Below, piece by piece: positions 8,118 through 16,819 of a stretch of DNA of 64,000 bases. The notes beneath the pieces are model-generated. The model made no database searches and was not told where the DNA came from. It worked only from the letters and a program-made list of their open reading frames with translations. Source of the DNA: Clostridia bacterium (lineage in GTDB: Bacteria; Bacillota; Clostridia; Christensenellales; DTU072); assembly GCA_016297005.1 (NCBI GenBank), contig JAEDHK010000003.1:1-64000 (forward strand), written 5' to 3'. The translations under genes were made by a program, and so were the position numbers. The first letter of the stretch is position 1; each line of letters starts with the position of its first letter.

Positions 8118-9530
8118 TTAATCCATTTGAGCGTTGGTTCCCTGAGATTGTGCCGGTTTGATCGCATACTTGCTTTGATCGTTACTTTCGGTAAAGCGCA
8201 TATGCTTTCCGTCGAACGTTAAACGAATCTGACCCAGTTCTCCGTTTCTGTGCTTGCTGATATCCAAAAGTATGGGACTGTCGTGTTTTGCCGCTTCGTC
8301 TTCACGAGACAGGAATAAAACGATATCGGCATCCTGCTCGATAGCACCCGATTCGCGCAGGTCGGATAGTTGAGGCGTCTTCTCTTTTCTGTTTTCGATA
8401 CCACGCGACATCTGGCAAAGAAGAATGATCGGACAATTAAATTCTTTGGCAAGACCTTTCATTTGTCTCGACATTGTTGCAATTTCCAGTTGTCGATCGT
8501 CGGAAGGCTTATTGTCGGCGTGCAGACTCATTAATCCGAGGTAGTCAACGACTATCAGATCGATCTTATTAAAGCCGAGTCCGCTACCGCATAAACGTCT
8601 GCACTGCCCTGCAACGTCGTTCGGGCTGATCATGCTGGAATCGTTTACGAAAACACGAGAATTAGACAAAGTTTTTGTAAGTTCCCATAAGTGTTCGTGA
8701 GAACTCGGGGATAACTCGCCAGAGTTTACTTCATCCATAGGGACATTTGCAAGATCGCAAAGCATACGTTGCGCAAGCTGCACGGCGGGCATTTCGAGCG
8801 AGTAAATAGCAACCGTTTTCGGATCGTTTTTACGGCGAATGATATTATTGACGATATTGAGAGCAAACGCCGTTTTACCGACCGAAGGCCGGGCAGCCAA
8901 AATAATAAGATCGCCTTTTTGAAGCCCGTTTGTGATCTTATCAAAGTGAGCGAAGCCGGTCGGAAGTCCTCGGAACGCATTTTTGTCTTTTGATAACTGA
9001 TTTAATCTTTCTATCAAGTCCGTTGCGGCCTTACTGATCGGTTCGAGACCGTTCTTTTGCAATTCGTTGCTGATACCGTAAATTTCTTTTTCGGCGAGCC
9101 TGAGCGTCTCTTCTTCGTTGGTAGACGTATATGCGTTTTCTATAATTTTATTGCATTTTTCGATGATATTCCGAAGTATCATGTCTCGATGCAATATTTT
9201 GACGTAGTTGGCGCAGTTTGCCGCAGACGGAAGAAGGTTTGTTAAATCTGTAAGATATTCCAGAGTCTTTTCGTTTCCGGTCCCGTTTTTTACCATTTTA
9301 TCGCTGACGGTAATAACGTCGATTGATTCGCTCTCGTCGTTTAATGCGCGCATCGTTTGATAAATATGACGGTGTTTTTCATTGTAAAACGCTTCCGGAG
9401 AGAGCTTACCGACGTATTTTGAGGCGGCGTTCCCGTCGATGAGCAAACAACATAAAACAGATTGTTCGGCTTCGAAGTTATGCGGAAATATTTTTGCAAC
9501 TTGCGTCTCGTTTTTTTCTTTGGCAGCCAT
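8118..9530 (-). CDS. dnaB: replicative DNA helicase
   Basis: Hexameric 5'-3' helicase of the replication fork, 470 residues. The N-terminal helical domain opens with FPHNFEAEQSVLCCLLIDG; the RecA-like ATPase has Walker A ARPSVGKTAFAL (~210), Walker B-like LIVVDYLGLM, and the DnaB motif MSRQMKGLAKEFNCPIILLCQ with LSDLRESGAIEQDADIV. GGAGTAAACC precedes the ATG. It sits between an unknown lipoprotein and a P-loop ATPase instead of next to rplI or yybT as in Bacillus. No intein or insertion is seen. Confidence 0.97.
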   Translation of the reverse strand: MAAKEKNETQVAKIFPHNFEAEQSVLCCLLIDGNAASKYVGKLSPEAFYNEKHRHIYQTMRALNDESESIDVITVSDKMVKNGTGNEKTLEYLTDLTNLLPSAANCANYVKILHRDMILRNIIEKCNKIIENAYTSTNEEETLRLAEKEIYGISNELQKNGLEPISKAATDLIERLNQLSKDKNAFRGLPTGFAHFDKITNGLQKGDLIILAARPSVGKTAFALNIVNNIIRRKNDPKTVAIYSLEMPAVQLAQRMLCDLANVPMDEVNSGELSPSSHEHLWELTKTLSNSRVFVNDSSMISPNDVAGQCRRLCGSGLGFNKIDLIVVDYLGLMSLHADNKPSDDRQLEIATMSRQMKGLAKEFNCPIILLCQMSRGIENRKEKTPQLSDLRESGAIEQDADIVLFLSREDEAAKHDSPILLDISKHRNGELGQIRLTFDGKHMRFTESNDQSKYAIKPAQSQGTNAQMD

Positions 9531-9533
9531 GGT

Positions 9534-10343
9534 TTACTCCTTTTTCTTCCTTTTTACCAGATAAACCGTAAGCGGAATGGCAAAAACGATTACGCCTGCG
9601 GCGATCGTAACCGCATACCAGGCAGTTACGTTGGGCGAATGATTGATAAGAATGATTTCTCTGTCGCGCGTGTCCATATTCATGTTAAAAATATGAAGAT
9701 AAATACTATTTTCCGGCGAATATACTACCTGATCAGCGTTGGTTTTGAGAAACTTTTCTTTATACGGCGTTCCGTAAACGTATTGCAGCAAGACGTCGTT
9801 TTTATCAATCCCCGCTTTTAGGCATCCGACGGAATAGATTCTTCCGATAAATTTATATTCTTTATCGATATCTGTAAATATAGTTTTCGACTTGGAGGTT
9901 CTATCAATATAAAACGCTTTTTTCTCTACTGAATCATAACTGCTCTCTTGCGGCAAAAATCCATTGTAATCCGTATATTTTAAATATTCTTCCGTACTTT
10001 TAAAGGAAAGTGACGCGGTCATTTCTCCGGAAAGATCATTAACGGAGACGTCATAACCGTTGTTTTTAAACGATTCGCCAAGTTCGTTAAGGAGAACGTT
10101 TAAGGTGCTTTTCTTTTTTTGATAGTAGTCGTAATCGTACGTCAATCTAAATGCAAAATAATAACCGCTGACATACTGAACGTAGTTATGATAAGAAATC
10201 CTGGCATAACCGCCGTCAAGATCGGTTCCGTTTTTTTGGGTATCGTCATCCGTATCGTTTACCGCCGCATAAGTACATCCCGAGATCGTAACGACAAGAA
10301 TAAAAAGGACGACGATTAAGATAAAACATATTACTTTTTTCAT
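9534..10343 (-). CDS. unknown lipoprotein with a C-terminal membrane helix
   Basis: A 269-residue protein of no recognised family. A lipoprotein signal is seen (hydrophobic residues 4-19, lipobox TISGC with Cys23), then a β-rich outer domain with many Tyr residues (e.g. YHNYVQYVSGYYFAFRLTY), and a single C-terminal membrane helix (~241-262) closed by VKRKKKE. It would be held to the membrane at both ends with the domain outside. Its ATG overlaps the pepF stop codon (ATGA), and dnaB follows three bases after its stop, so all three are co-translated. Confidence 0.75.
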   Translation of the reverse strand: MKKVICFILIVVLFILVVTISGCTYAAVNDTDDDTQKNGTDLDGGYARISYHNYVQYVSGYYFAFRLTYDYDYYQKKKSTLNVLLNELGESFKNNGYDVSVNDLSGEMTASLSFKSTEEYLKYTDYNGFLPQESSYDSVEKKAFYIDRTSKSKTIFTDIDKEYKFIGRIYSVGCLKAGIDKNDVLLQYVYGTPYKEKFLKTNADQVVYSPENSIYLHIFNMNMDTRDREIILINHSPNVTAWYAVTIAAGVIVFAIPLTVYLVKRKKKE

Positions 10344-12112
10344 TTTGTTTTCAGCAGTTCTTTTAGCGTTTCGGAAAACTCTTTCATAGCGACTTTGTAT
10401 GGTTCAAGCTTGGTCAGGTCGATTCCCAAATACCCGATGATTTCCAAAGGATAAGCGCTGCCTCCCGCCGAAAGAAATCTTTTATAGTCTATAATCTTTT
10501 TCGGGTCGGAAAGGAGCATGTTGGCTATATTGATTGCACAAGTAATGCCGGTAGCGTATTTATATACGTAAAAAGCATTGTAAAAATGCGGGATACGCGA
10601 CCATTCGTACGAAATATTTACGTCTGTTTCTACGGCATCTCCGTAATAATACTTGTTTAATTCGGCGTATTTTTCACACATAACGCGATAACTGAGCGGC
10701 TCTCCGCGTTCAATCGTCTCGTGGGTAAATTTTTCGAATTCCGAAAACATCGTTTGACGGAAAAGCGTCGTGCGAATCATGTCGAGATAGTATGATAAGA
10801 GATACTTTCTATCGTTCCCTTCTGCCGTTTTGAGCAAATATTTTATTAATAAGACTTCGTTGACGGTGCTTGCGATTTCGGCGACAAAAATAGAGTAGCC
10901 CGCTTTTTCATAACATTGCGTTTTATTGCTGTAATAAGAATGCATTGCGTGCCCCATTTCGTGCGCAATGGTAAATAGATCGTGAACGGTGCCCTTGTGA
11001 TTCAGAAGCACGTATGGATGAGTCCCGTATACCCCCCAAGAATAGGCTCCGCTTCTCTTGTTCGGCGTTTCCTCGACGTCTATCCACCCGCTTTTTTTAG
11101 CCTGGCGAAGGATGTCGACGTATTCTTCGCCCAAAGGATAAAGAGCTTTGCAAACGATTTCATATGCGTCGTCGAAAGGATACTCTTTTTCGGTTTCTTT
11201 AACAAGAGAGACGTACATATCGTACATCTTTAATTGGTCAACTTGCAAAGTTTTTCGTCTGTATTCGACGTAATCGTGCATTTTTTTCGCATTTTTGCGT
11301 ACGGATTTTATCAAATTTTCATAAACCTTAACCGGTATGTTATCCGAGTATAAAGCTTGCGCGAGACTATTATCGTATTTTCGAACGTTCGCAAAAAAAC
11401 AGTCGGCTTTGACGCTTCCCGCATAGATTTCCGAAACGGTATTAATCATGGATACGTACCCTTTATACATAGCCTCATATGCGTTTTTTCGAACTTCTCT
11501 GTCCGGATTTTGCATCAAAATTGAATAAAGTCCGTGCGTCAATTTTTGAGACTCTCCATCGATTTCTACCGTGCCGAACGGAACGTTAACGTTATCGAAA
11601 ACGGAGAACGCCGTTTTGAATCCGTCTGCAAAAGAACCGCTTTTTGCGAGGATCGCTTCTTCTTTGCCGGAAAGTAAATGTTTCTTTTTGCGGATGATCT
11701 CGCTTAGATACATCGAAAAATAGTCGAAGTCAGGATCTCTTTTCATCCTCTCCAATACGCTCTTTTTCATTGCGGATATAGAGGGTGCAACGAAAGAAGT
11801 ATCCGAATAAAAGTCGGTCGCAAGCATCTCTATACGAGAAGAAAGTTCGGCATAGGGGGAGTTGGATTTATCTTCGTCCCACTTCATATTTGCATAAACG
11901 TAAAGTTTTTCGAGGATATAACTTGTTCTGCTGACGGTAAGTAGTACTTCGAGAACGTTATTCTCATTGATTTTACCCGAAAAAGCTCGTAAAGACTCGG
12001 TCGCGCTGCGCACGTCTTCGATCATTTTTTCTATCTGATCTTCTGTAAGAATATCCGTTAAAATCCATTTTCTGCTTGACGGGACGTCCGCTCTGTTTTT
12101 AATTTGATGCAT
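10340..12112 (-). CDS. pepF: oligoendopeptidase F (M3 metallopeptidase)
   Basis: Zinc oligopeptidase of the M3B family, probably cytoplasmic, 590 residues (family ~600). The catalytic HEMGH lies in TIAHEMGHAMHSYYS near residue 380, with the third ligand glutamate in SIFVAEIASTVNE. The N terminus (SRKWILTDILTEDQIEKM) is the usual PepF start; there is no signal peptide. It is the first gene after a good promoter (12135-12163) and starts an operon with the lipoprotein, dnaB and the P-loop ATPase. GAGG stands before the ATG. Confidence 0.94.
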   Translation of the reverse strand: MHQIKNRADVPSSRKWILTDILTEDQIEKMIEDVRSATESLRAFSGKINENNVLEVLLTVSRTSYILEKLYVYANMKWDEDKSNSPYAELSSRIEMLATDFYSDTSFVAPSISAMKKSVLERMKRDPDFDYFSMYLSEIIRKKKHLLSGKEEAILAKSGSFADGFKTAFSVFDNVNVPFGTVEIDGESQKLTHGLYSILMQNPDREVRKNAYEAMYKGYVSMINTVSEIYAGSVKADCFFANVRKYDNSLAQALYSDNIPVKVYENLIKSVRKNAKKMHDYVEYRRKTLQVDQLKMYDMYVSLVKETEKEYPFDDAYEIVCKALYPLGEEYVDILRQAKKSGWIDVEETPNKRSGAYSWGVYGTHPYVLLNHKGTVHDLFTIAHEMGHAMHSYYSNKTQCYEKAGYSIFVAEIASTVNEVLLIKYLLKTAEGNDRKYLLSYYLDMIRTTLFRQTMFSEFEKFTHETIERGEPLSYRVMCEKYAELNKYYYGDAVETDVNISYEWSRIPHFYNAFYVYKYATGITCAINIANMLLSDPKKIIDYKRFLSAGGSAYPLEIIGYLGIDLTKLEPYKVAMKEFSETLKELLKTK

Positions 12113-12134
12113 TTTACCTCATTATAGTATTTTA

Positions 12135-12163
12135 ATTATACTATTATAGCCCTTTCTTGTCAA
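12135..12163 (-). promoter_or_regulatory. promoter of the pepF-dnaB operon
   Basis: On the minus strand TTGACA (12158-12163), 17 bases, TATAAT (12135-12140): a perfect sigma-A promoter. The pepF start codon is 23 bases beyond the -10 box. It lies directly behind the SRP RNA terminator. Confidence 0.88.
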
Positions 12164-12204
12164 TTTCATTTCTTACAATCAGATTTTTTAAAGTAAAGCG
12201 CAAT

Positions 12205-12472
12205 AAAAAAAATGCACCCACTCCGACGATAGATACCGAACCGGAATATAAACAGGTGGCTCCTTTAAAGCTTCCTCGTAACACATCCCAACCTTTGCTT
12301 AGTGCTGCTGCGATCAAACTCTGACACGGTTCACAATGTGAGATTGTACAAGACCTTACGATCAACACTCCTTATTTATAGCTGCATTCCATATATATCG
12401 CCTCGGTGGGCGTTCGATCCTGCTGTAGCGGATTGCAGGTTACAGGGCACCGCTGACTCCCCATCTAGCATC
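12205..12472 (-). ncRNA. ffs: signal recognition particle RNA, large bacterial type
   Basis: Pairs with Ffh (coded at 52.7 kb) to target membrane and secreted proteins. About 268 bases, like the B. subtilis scRNA (271). The Alu domain is unmistakable on the minus strand: GTCAGCGGTGCCCTGTAACC, GCAATCCGCTACAGCAGG and CGAACGCCCACCGAGGC. The S-domain arm shows CCGTGTCAGA (5' side) and AGCAGCACTAAGC (3' side) of the Ffh-binding helix 8. The 5' GATGC pairs with GCAT at the 3' end, followed by eight T residues (12205-12212) as terminator. The apical loop between the helix 8 strands is not GGAA (see findings). Ends are inferred from the promoter and T run. Confidence 0.93.
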
Positions 12473-12478
12473 GCTTAT

Positions 12479-12507
12479 AGTATAATACGATTTCAAAGAA
12501 AAATCAA
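12479..12507 (-). promoter_or_regulatory. promoter of the SRP RNA gene
   Basis: Minus strand TTGATT (12502-12507), 17 bases, TATACT (12479-12484). A start about seven bases after the -10 box gives an RNA beginning at the GATGC that closes the terminal helix. Confidence 0.85.
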
Positions 12508-12524
12508 GTGTTTTAGAGATATCG

Positions 12525-13622
12525 TTACCATTCGTATTTCTCACCGAATAATCTCTGTGATATTTGAGATTTAAGTTCCCGTATTCCCTTACCCGTTTTT
12601 GCGCTGACGCAAACGCCGTCGAGCGGCAAAAAGTCGTTATCCGATAACTTATCGGTCTTATTAAAAACAGACAGAACGGGAATGGTATCGGCGCCGATTT
12701 CTTTCAGAACACCTTTTACAATGTCGTATTTTTGCACAAAATCTTTGTCGGATACGTCGCATACGAGTAAAATAAGATCGGCTTCCGTCGTTTCTTCGAG
12801 CGTGCTCTTAAATGCTTCTATGAATTCATGCGGTAAACGAGAAATAAAACCGACTGTATCCGTAATAATAAATTCTTTTTTCGGCGCCAGCCACATCTTT
12901 CTTGATACGGGATCGAGAGTTGCGAACAGCATATCTTTTTCAAGGACGTTTGCTTTCGTCAGGTTGTTCATTAAGGTTGACTTTCCTGCATTTGTGTATC
13001 CGACGATACAAACAGATTTTATTTCTGTCTTATTCCGTTTATTTCGGCGTAAACGTCTTGTTTCGGCAGTTTTAGCAAGTCGTCTTTCGAGATCCTTTAT
13101 CTCCTCGCGAATGGTTCTTCGGTCAAGTTCGAGTTGTTGTTCGCCGCCTCCGCGTCGTGCGCCAGCGCCCCCACCGCCGCCTCCGCCTGTTCTCGAGAGG
13201 ATCATACCTTGTCCGAGCACACGCGGCAGAGCATGTTTTTTTTGCGCCAATTCCACTTGGAGTTTACCTTCGTTACTCGTCGCATGCGCGGCAAAAATTT
13301 CCAGAATTAAAGTTGCGCGATCAATAACGGGGATCTTTAACTCTTTTTCGAGATTATTCAGTTGACTCGGGCTGACTTCATTGTCGAATATGACTTTTTC
13401 GGCGTCGAGCGCTTTGATGGCTTCCGCCAATTCCTGTACCTTCCCCGTACCAATATAAAACGTATGATCCGGTTTTTCTCGTCGTTGCGTCAACGTACCC
13501 ACTGTCAGATATCCCGCAGTGTGCGCCAAATCGGTCAATTCATCGAAAACGCCTGTTTCCTCTTTGTCTTTATCGACCCTGACGAGGATTACGTTTGTAT
13601 ATTTTTGTTCTGTAGAATACAT
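12525..13622 (-). CDS. hflX: GTPase HflX
   Basis: Ribosome-associated GTPase that splits stalled or stressed 70S ribosomes. Seen: N-terminal HflX domain with YIGTGKVQELAEAI and VIFDNEVSPSQLNNLE, the linker that ends QQLELDRRTIREEI, then the G domain with G1 GYTNAGKSTLMNNL, G3 DTVGF and G4 FNKTDK. The ATG at 13622, just after the HIT stop codon, fits homologues best; an in-frame TTG at 13643 has GGAG upstream and cannot be excluded. The Gly/Arg linker is unusually glycine-rich. It is the last gene of the long hrcA-to-hflX run. Confidence 0.94.
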   Translation of the reverse strand: MYSTEQKYTNVILVRVDKDKEETGVFDELTDLAHTAGYLTVGTLTQRREKPDHTFYIGTGKVQELAEAIKALDAEKVIFDNEVSPSQLNNLEKELKIPVIDRATLILEIFAAHATSNEGKLQVELAQKKHALPRVLGQGMILSRTGGGGGGGAGARRGGGEQQLELDRRTIREEIKDLERRLAKTAETRRLRRNKRNKTEIKSVCIVGYTNAGKSTLMNNLTKANVLEKDMLFATLDPVSRKMWLAPKKEFIITDTVGFISRLPHEFIEAFKSTLEETTEADLILLVCDVSDKDFVQKYDIVKGVLKEIGADTIPVLSVFNKTDKLSDNDFLPLDGVCVSAKTGKGIRELKSQISQRLFGEKYEW

Positions 13623-13623
13623 A

Positions 13624-13965
13624 TCAGCCCATTTTTTCGGCAAGTTTTTCTCCGCCGAGCATGTGTATATGAATGTGTTTTACACTCTGACAACCGTTTT
13701 CGCCGACGTTTGTAATGACTCGCATACCGTCTTTAAAACCAAGTTCGTCCTTTTTGTCGGCAATGACGGAAAAAATATGCGTCAGCGTTTCCGGACTGTT
13801 TTTGCTAAGCTCCGTAATATCGCAAAAATGTTGTTTCGGGATAGCTAAGTAATGCAATTTTGCTTGGGGATTTATGTCCTTGATGATGATCATCACGTCA
13901 TCTTCGTATAACTTTTGGGAAGGAATGATCCCGTTTGCGATTTTACAAAAAATGCAGTCGTTCAT
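13624..13965 (-). CDS. HIT family nucleotide hydrolase/transferase (HinT-like)
   Basis: Histidine-triad protein of 113 residues, likely acting on purine nucleoside phosphoramidates or related adenylates. The N terminus CIFCKIANGIIPSQKLYEDD and the C-terminal histidine triad HIHIHMLGGEKL are the family signatures. Two cysteines at 4 and 7 (CIFC) are typical of the zinc-binding HinT branch. GGAG precedes the ATG. Its stop is immediately followed by the hflX ATG, and mtaB ends 13 bases upstream of it, so it belongs to the hrcA operon tail. Confidence 0.93.
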   Translation of the reverse strand: MNDCIFCKIANGIIPSQKLYEDDVMIIIKDINPQAKLHYLAIPKQHFCDITELSKNSPETLTHIFSVIADKKDELGFKDGMRVITNVGENGCQSVKHIHIHMLGGEKLAEKMG

Positions 13966-13978
13966 AATAGTCTCCTTG

Positions 13979-15205
13979 TTATTTTATTCCGTCGGCATAC
14001 AGTTCCAACGGTGTGGTAATTACTATTTGATCGGGCGAAGAAACATATGTTTTCACATAATTTCTCGAATATCCGACGTAATACTCGCCCTCTTTTTCTT
14101 CCACAAGAACTTCTTGTGTTTTGTTGAGGCAACTTTTCATAAAGTTTTTTTTCAGCTCGTTTCTCAATGAAAAAAGCTCCGATTCCCTTCTTGCGACGAC
14201 AGAGGACGATAATTTATTTAATTGATAAGCGACGGTTCCCTCTCTTGGAGAAAAAGGAAAGATATGCAGGTCCGAAAAGGCCGCTTCTTTACAGAAATCG
14301 TACGTATTGCGGAAACCGGATTCATCCTCCGTGGGATAGCCGACGATGATATCCGTTGTCACGGAAGCGTCTTTATCATAGGAGCGCACGAGCTCTATTT
14401 TTTTTCGGTAAATATCCGGGGTATAGCGTCGATTCATGTCTCTTAACACCTTTTCATCCCCGCTTTGAAGAGACAAATGATAGTGTGGACAAAATTTTTT
14501 CAGCGAATACAGTGCGTCCATTAATTCTTCGGTAATACCTTCTGCATAAAAAGAGCTTAATCGTATTCTTACGTCCACGTTTTTCAACGCTCGGATCAGA
14601 TCGGAAAGAGACTCCCCTCTTTCTTTTCCGAACGCCATCGTATTGATACCGGTCAGTACGATCTCGGGTGTTTTTTCAGCGAGTATTTCGGCTTCTTTAA
14701 CGATTGATTCTATCGTGGCGGAGCGGCTTCTTCCTCGAAGGTAAGGTATAACGCAATAGGAACAGAAATTATTGCATCCGTCTTGAATTTTAATAAAAGA
14801 TCTTGTTCTGGACGGTGTGAACAAGAATCCCGCTTCGAAATCGGCGGGTAAATCATTTTCGAGCACAATCCTCTCTCTTTGTTCAAGTCTATTTAAAACG
14901 TCGTATTTTGCGCCGGTTCCGCCGATGTAAACGACGTTATCCTTTTCAAATGCCTCAGCGTTCTTTTGCGAAGCGCATCCGATAATAAAAATACGCGCTT
15001 TTTCGTTAAATCTTTTACAACGAGTGATCGCTTGACGCGATTTGCGTTCCGCTTCGGCCGTAACGGCACACGTATTGATTATGTATATATCGGCGTAAGA
15101 AAGGGCGTCCGATACTTCATATCCTTTTTTTAACAATTCTTGCGATATATAGTCGGATTCGTATCGATTGACTTTACATCCGAGGGTAAAGACGACGGCT
15201 TTCAT
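13979..15205 (-). CDS. mtaB: tRNA t6A37 methylthiotransferase
   Basis: Radical-SAM methylthiotransferase that turns t6A37 into ms2t6A37 in tRNAs reading ANN codons. The 408 residues show the N-terminal UPF0004 domain (FTLGCKVNRYESDYI, NTCAVTAEAERKSRQ), the radical-SAM cluster motif CNNFCSYCVIPYLRGRSRS near residue 143, and a C-terminal TRAM domain. GCKVNRYES distinguishes MtaB from MiaB. The start overlaps the rsmE stop by four bases (ATGA) with GGAG upstream. The rsmE-mtaB pair behind dnaJ-prmA matches the B. subtilis order. Confidence 0.95.
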   Translation of the reverse strand: MKAVVFTLGCKVNRYESDYISQELLKKGYEVSDALSYADIYIINTCAVTAEAERKSRQAITRCKRFNEKARIFIIGCASQKNAEAFEKDNVVYIGGTGAKYDVLNRLEQRERIVLENDLPADFEAGFLFTPSRTRSFIKIQDGCNNFCSYCVIPYLRGRSRSATIESIVKEAEILAEKTPEIVLTGINTMAFGKERGESLSDLIRALKNVDVRIRLSSFYAEGITEELMDALYSLKKFCPHYHLSLQSGDEKVLRDMNRRYTPDIYRKKIELVRSYDKDASVTTDIIVGYPTEDESGFRNTYDFCKEAAFSDLHIFPFSPREGTVAYQLNKLSSSVVARRESELFSLRNELKKNFMKSCLNKTQEVLVEEKEGEYYVGYSRNYVKTYVSSPDQIVITTPLELYADGIK

Positions 15206-15897
15206 AGTTCTCCTATTTTTTCGTTAACAAGTGTGATAGCGCTGACTACAGCCGTCGAAACGCGCAGTATTCTTTTTCCGAGCGTGAGAACAAAAAAATT
15301 TTTTTCGAGCATGGTTTGATATTCTTCAACGGAAAAACCGCCTTCGGACCCAATAACGATGCCGATGTCGCCATCAGGGAGTGGCACTTCCGACACTTTC
15401 AAGTTACGTTCGAATTCATAAAATGCAAAGATTGTTTCATTCTTGCCTTCTATTTCTGAAAAACGTATAGGGTCGGTTATTTTGGCAAGGCGCGATCTGC
15501 CGCACTGTTTGGATGATTCCGTCACGATCGTCTCCAAACGTTGGCGATTGATCTTATCTACGTTTGAATGCTGAGAATAAAACGGTACGATCTTTGTAAC
15601 GCCCAATTCGACCGCTTTCTGAACGACCGTATCGATATCCTTGTTCAGTCCGATATAAAGGATGATTTCTCGGCCGATTTCAGTTTCGTTGCGCCTGATT
15701 TCATCAACTTTTGCTTTCAAGTAATTTTTTGATATTTCTTCTACCGTGCAGTAATAATCTTTGTCGTCGCCTTGACAAACAATCAGTTTATAACCGATTT
15801 TTAAACGAACTACCTTTACTGCATGAATGAATTCCTGTCCGTACAGATAGGCATACTCATCGATAGGTTCGTTTGAAAAAAATCGTTTCAGATCCAT
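15202..15897 (-). CDS. rsmE: 16S rRNA (uracil(1498)-N3)-methyltransferase
   Basis: SPOUT-class methyltransferase making m3U1498 in 16S rRNA. The 231-residue protein has an N-terminal PUA-like part (HAVKVVRLKIGYKLIVCQGD) and the knotted SAM site with VIGSEGGFSVEEY and TLGKRILRVSTAVVSAI near the C terminus. CGRSR (SSKQCGRSRLAKI) is a family landmark. Its ATG lies one base past the prmA stop. No odd features. Confidence 0.95.
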   Translation of the reverse strand: MDLKRFFSNEPIDEYAYLYGQEFIHAVKVVRLKIGYKLIVCQGDDKDYYCTVEEISKNYLKAKVDEIRRNETEIGREIILYIGLNKDIDTVVQKAVELGVTKIVPFYSQHSNVDKINRQRLETIVTESSKQCGRSRLAKITDPIRFSEIEGKNETIFAFYEFERNLKVSEVPLPDGDIGIVIGSEGGFSVEEYQTMLEKNFFVLTLGKRILRVSTAVVSAITLVNEKIGEL

Positions 15898-15898
15898 G

Positions 15899-16816
15899 CT
15901 ACTCTTTAATAAATTTCAGCGCGTCCCATTCGCCCATCGTTACATGATTCATTTGTTTAAGTCCGGCCAAAATAAAAGCTTGCTTAACTTCTTCCAGGCG
16001 AGAATGAATGATACCCGAACAAATAAGAATCCCGCCTTGCTCAATATGATCGGTCAGACCTTCAGAAAGTCGGATCAGGATATCGGCCGTCAAATTTGCA
16101 AGGACAATATCGCCGTTTTGATTGCTCTTTGTGAGAAGATCGGCGTTTTCTATCATTGCGCGATCGGTCACTTTATTGAGTTCTGCATTCTCTTTCGCCG
16201 CTTTAACAGCCACGCTGTCGATGTCGCACATATAACAGTTCTTTGCTCCGGAAAGAAGAGCCGCCGTGCCGAGAATACCGCTACCCGTGCCTACGTCGAT
16301 GACTGCTTTTTCCGTAAAGTTCTCGTCGCTCATCAGCATCAGACACATTTTCGTCGACTCATGCGAGCCGGTACCGAATGCCATTCCCGGATCTATCAGA
16401 ACTTTGATCATGTCTTTATCGCAATCCTGTTGCAACCATTTAGGAACAATAAAGTATTTGCCCGCCCGGATAGGAGAATAGTATTTCTTCCAATTATCGT
16501 ACCAGTCCGAATCATCGATTTCGGAGATGTTAATTTCCCCTATCGGTAGATCGTGATCTTTGCAATAATCGGAAAATTCTTTCAGCTTATTTTCTACCTC
16601 TTCCGGACTGAAAAAACCGCTTACGCGCGCCGTGGCGTCCGCTTGTAAAAGTTCGTCGTCGATATAATCCCAAAGCGATCCGTTTTCTATGATGTCCCGA
16701 ACGTCGTTTTTATCCATTATTTTTACTCCGCCGGTGCAGCCAACGGAAAAAAAGGCATCGGCTATTAAGTCGCTGCCTTCCGATGTCGTATTGACAATAA
16801 TTTCATACCATTTCAT
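15899..16816 (-). CDS. prmA: ribosomal protein L11 methyltransferase
   Basis: SAM-dependent enzyme that trimethylates ribosomal protein L11. The 305 residues have the N-terminal L11-binding domain, the PrmA landmark IDPGMAFGTGSHESTKMCL, and the SAM motif VIDVGTGSGILGTAALL, followed by VLANLTADILIRL. It follows dnaJ by three bases in the conserved hrcA-grpE-dnaK-dnaJ-prmA order of Bacillota. Confidence 0.96.
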   Translation of the reverse strand: MKWYEIIVNTTSEGSDLIADAFFSVGCTGGVKIMDKNDVRDIIENGSLWDYIDDELLQADATARVSGFFSPEEVENKLKEFSDYCKDHDLPIGEINISEIDDSDWYDNWKKYYSPIRAGKYFIVPKWLQQDCDKDMIKVLIDPGMAFGTGSHESTKMCLMLMSDENFTEKAVIDVGTGSGILGTAALLSGAKNCYMCDIDSVAVKAAKENAELNKVTDRAMIENADLLTKSNQNGDIVLANLTADILIRLSEGLTDHIEQGGILICSGIIHSRLEEVKQAFILAGLKQMNHVTMGEWDALKFIKE

Positions 16817-16819
16817 AGT

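Noticed and set aside
12144..12368. 74-codon open frame on the minus strand with a possible membrane helix
   Set aside because: It lies within the SRP RNA; Alu and helix 8 consensus bases explain the sequence, and the frame would start at a GTG without proper spacing from a ribosome site.
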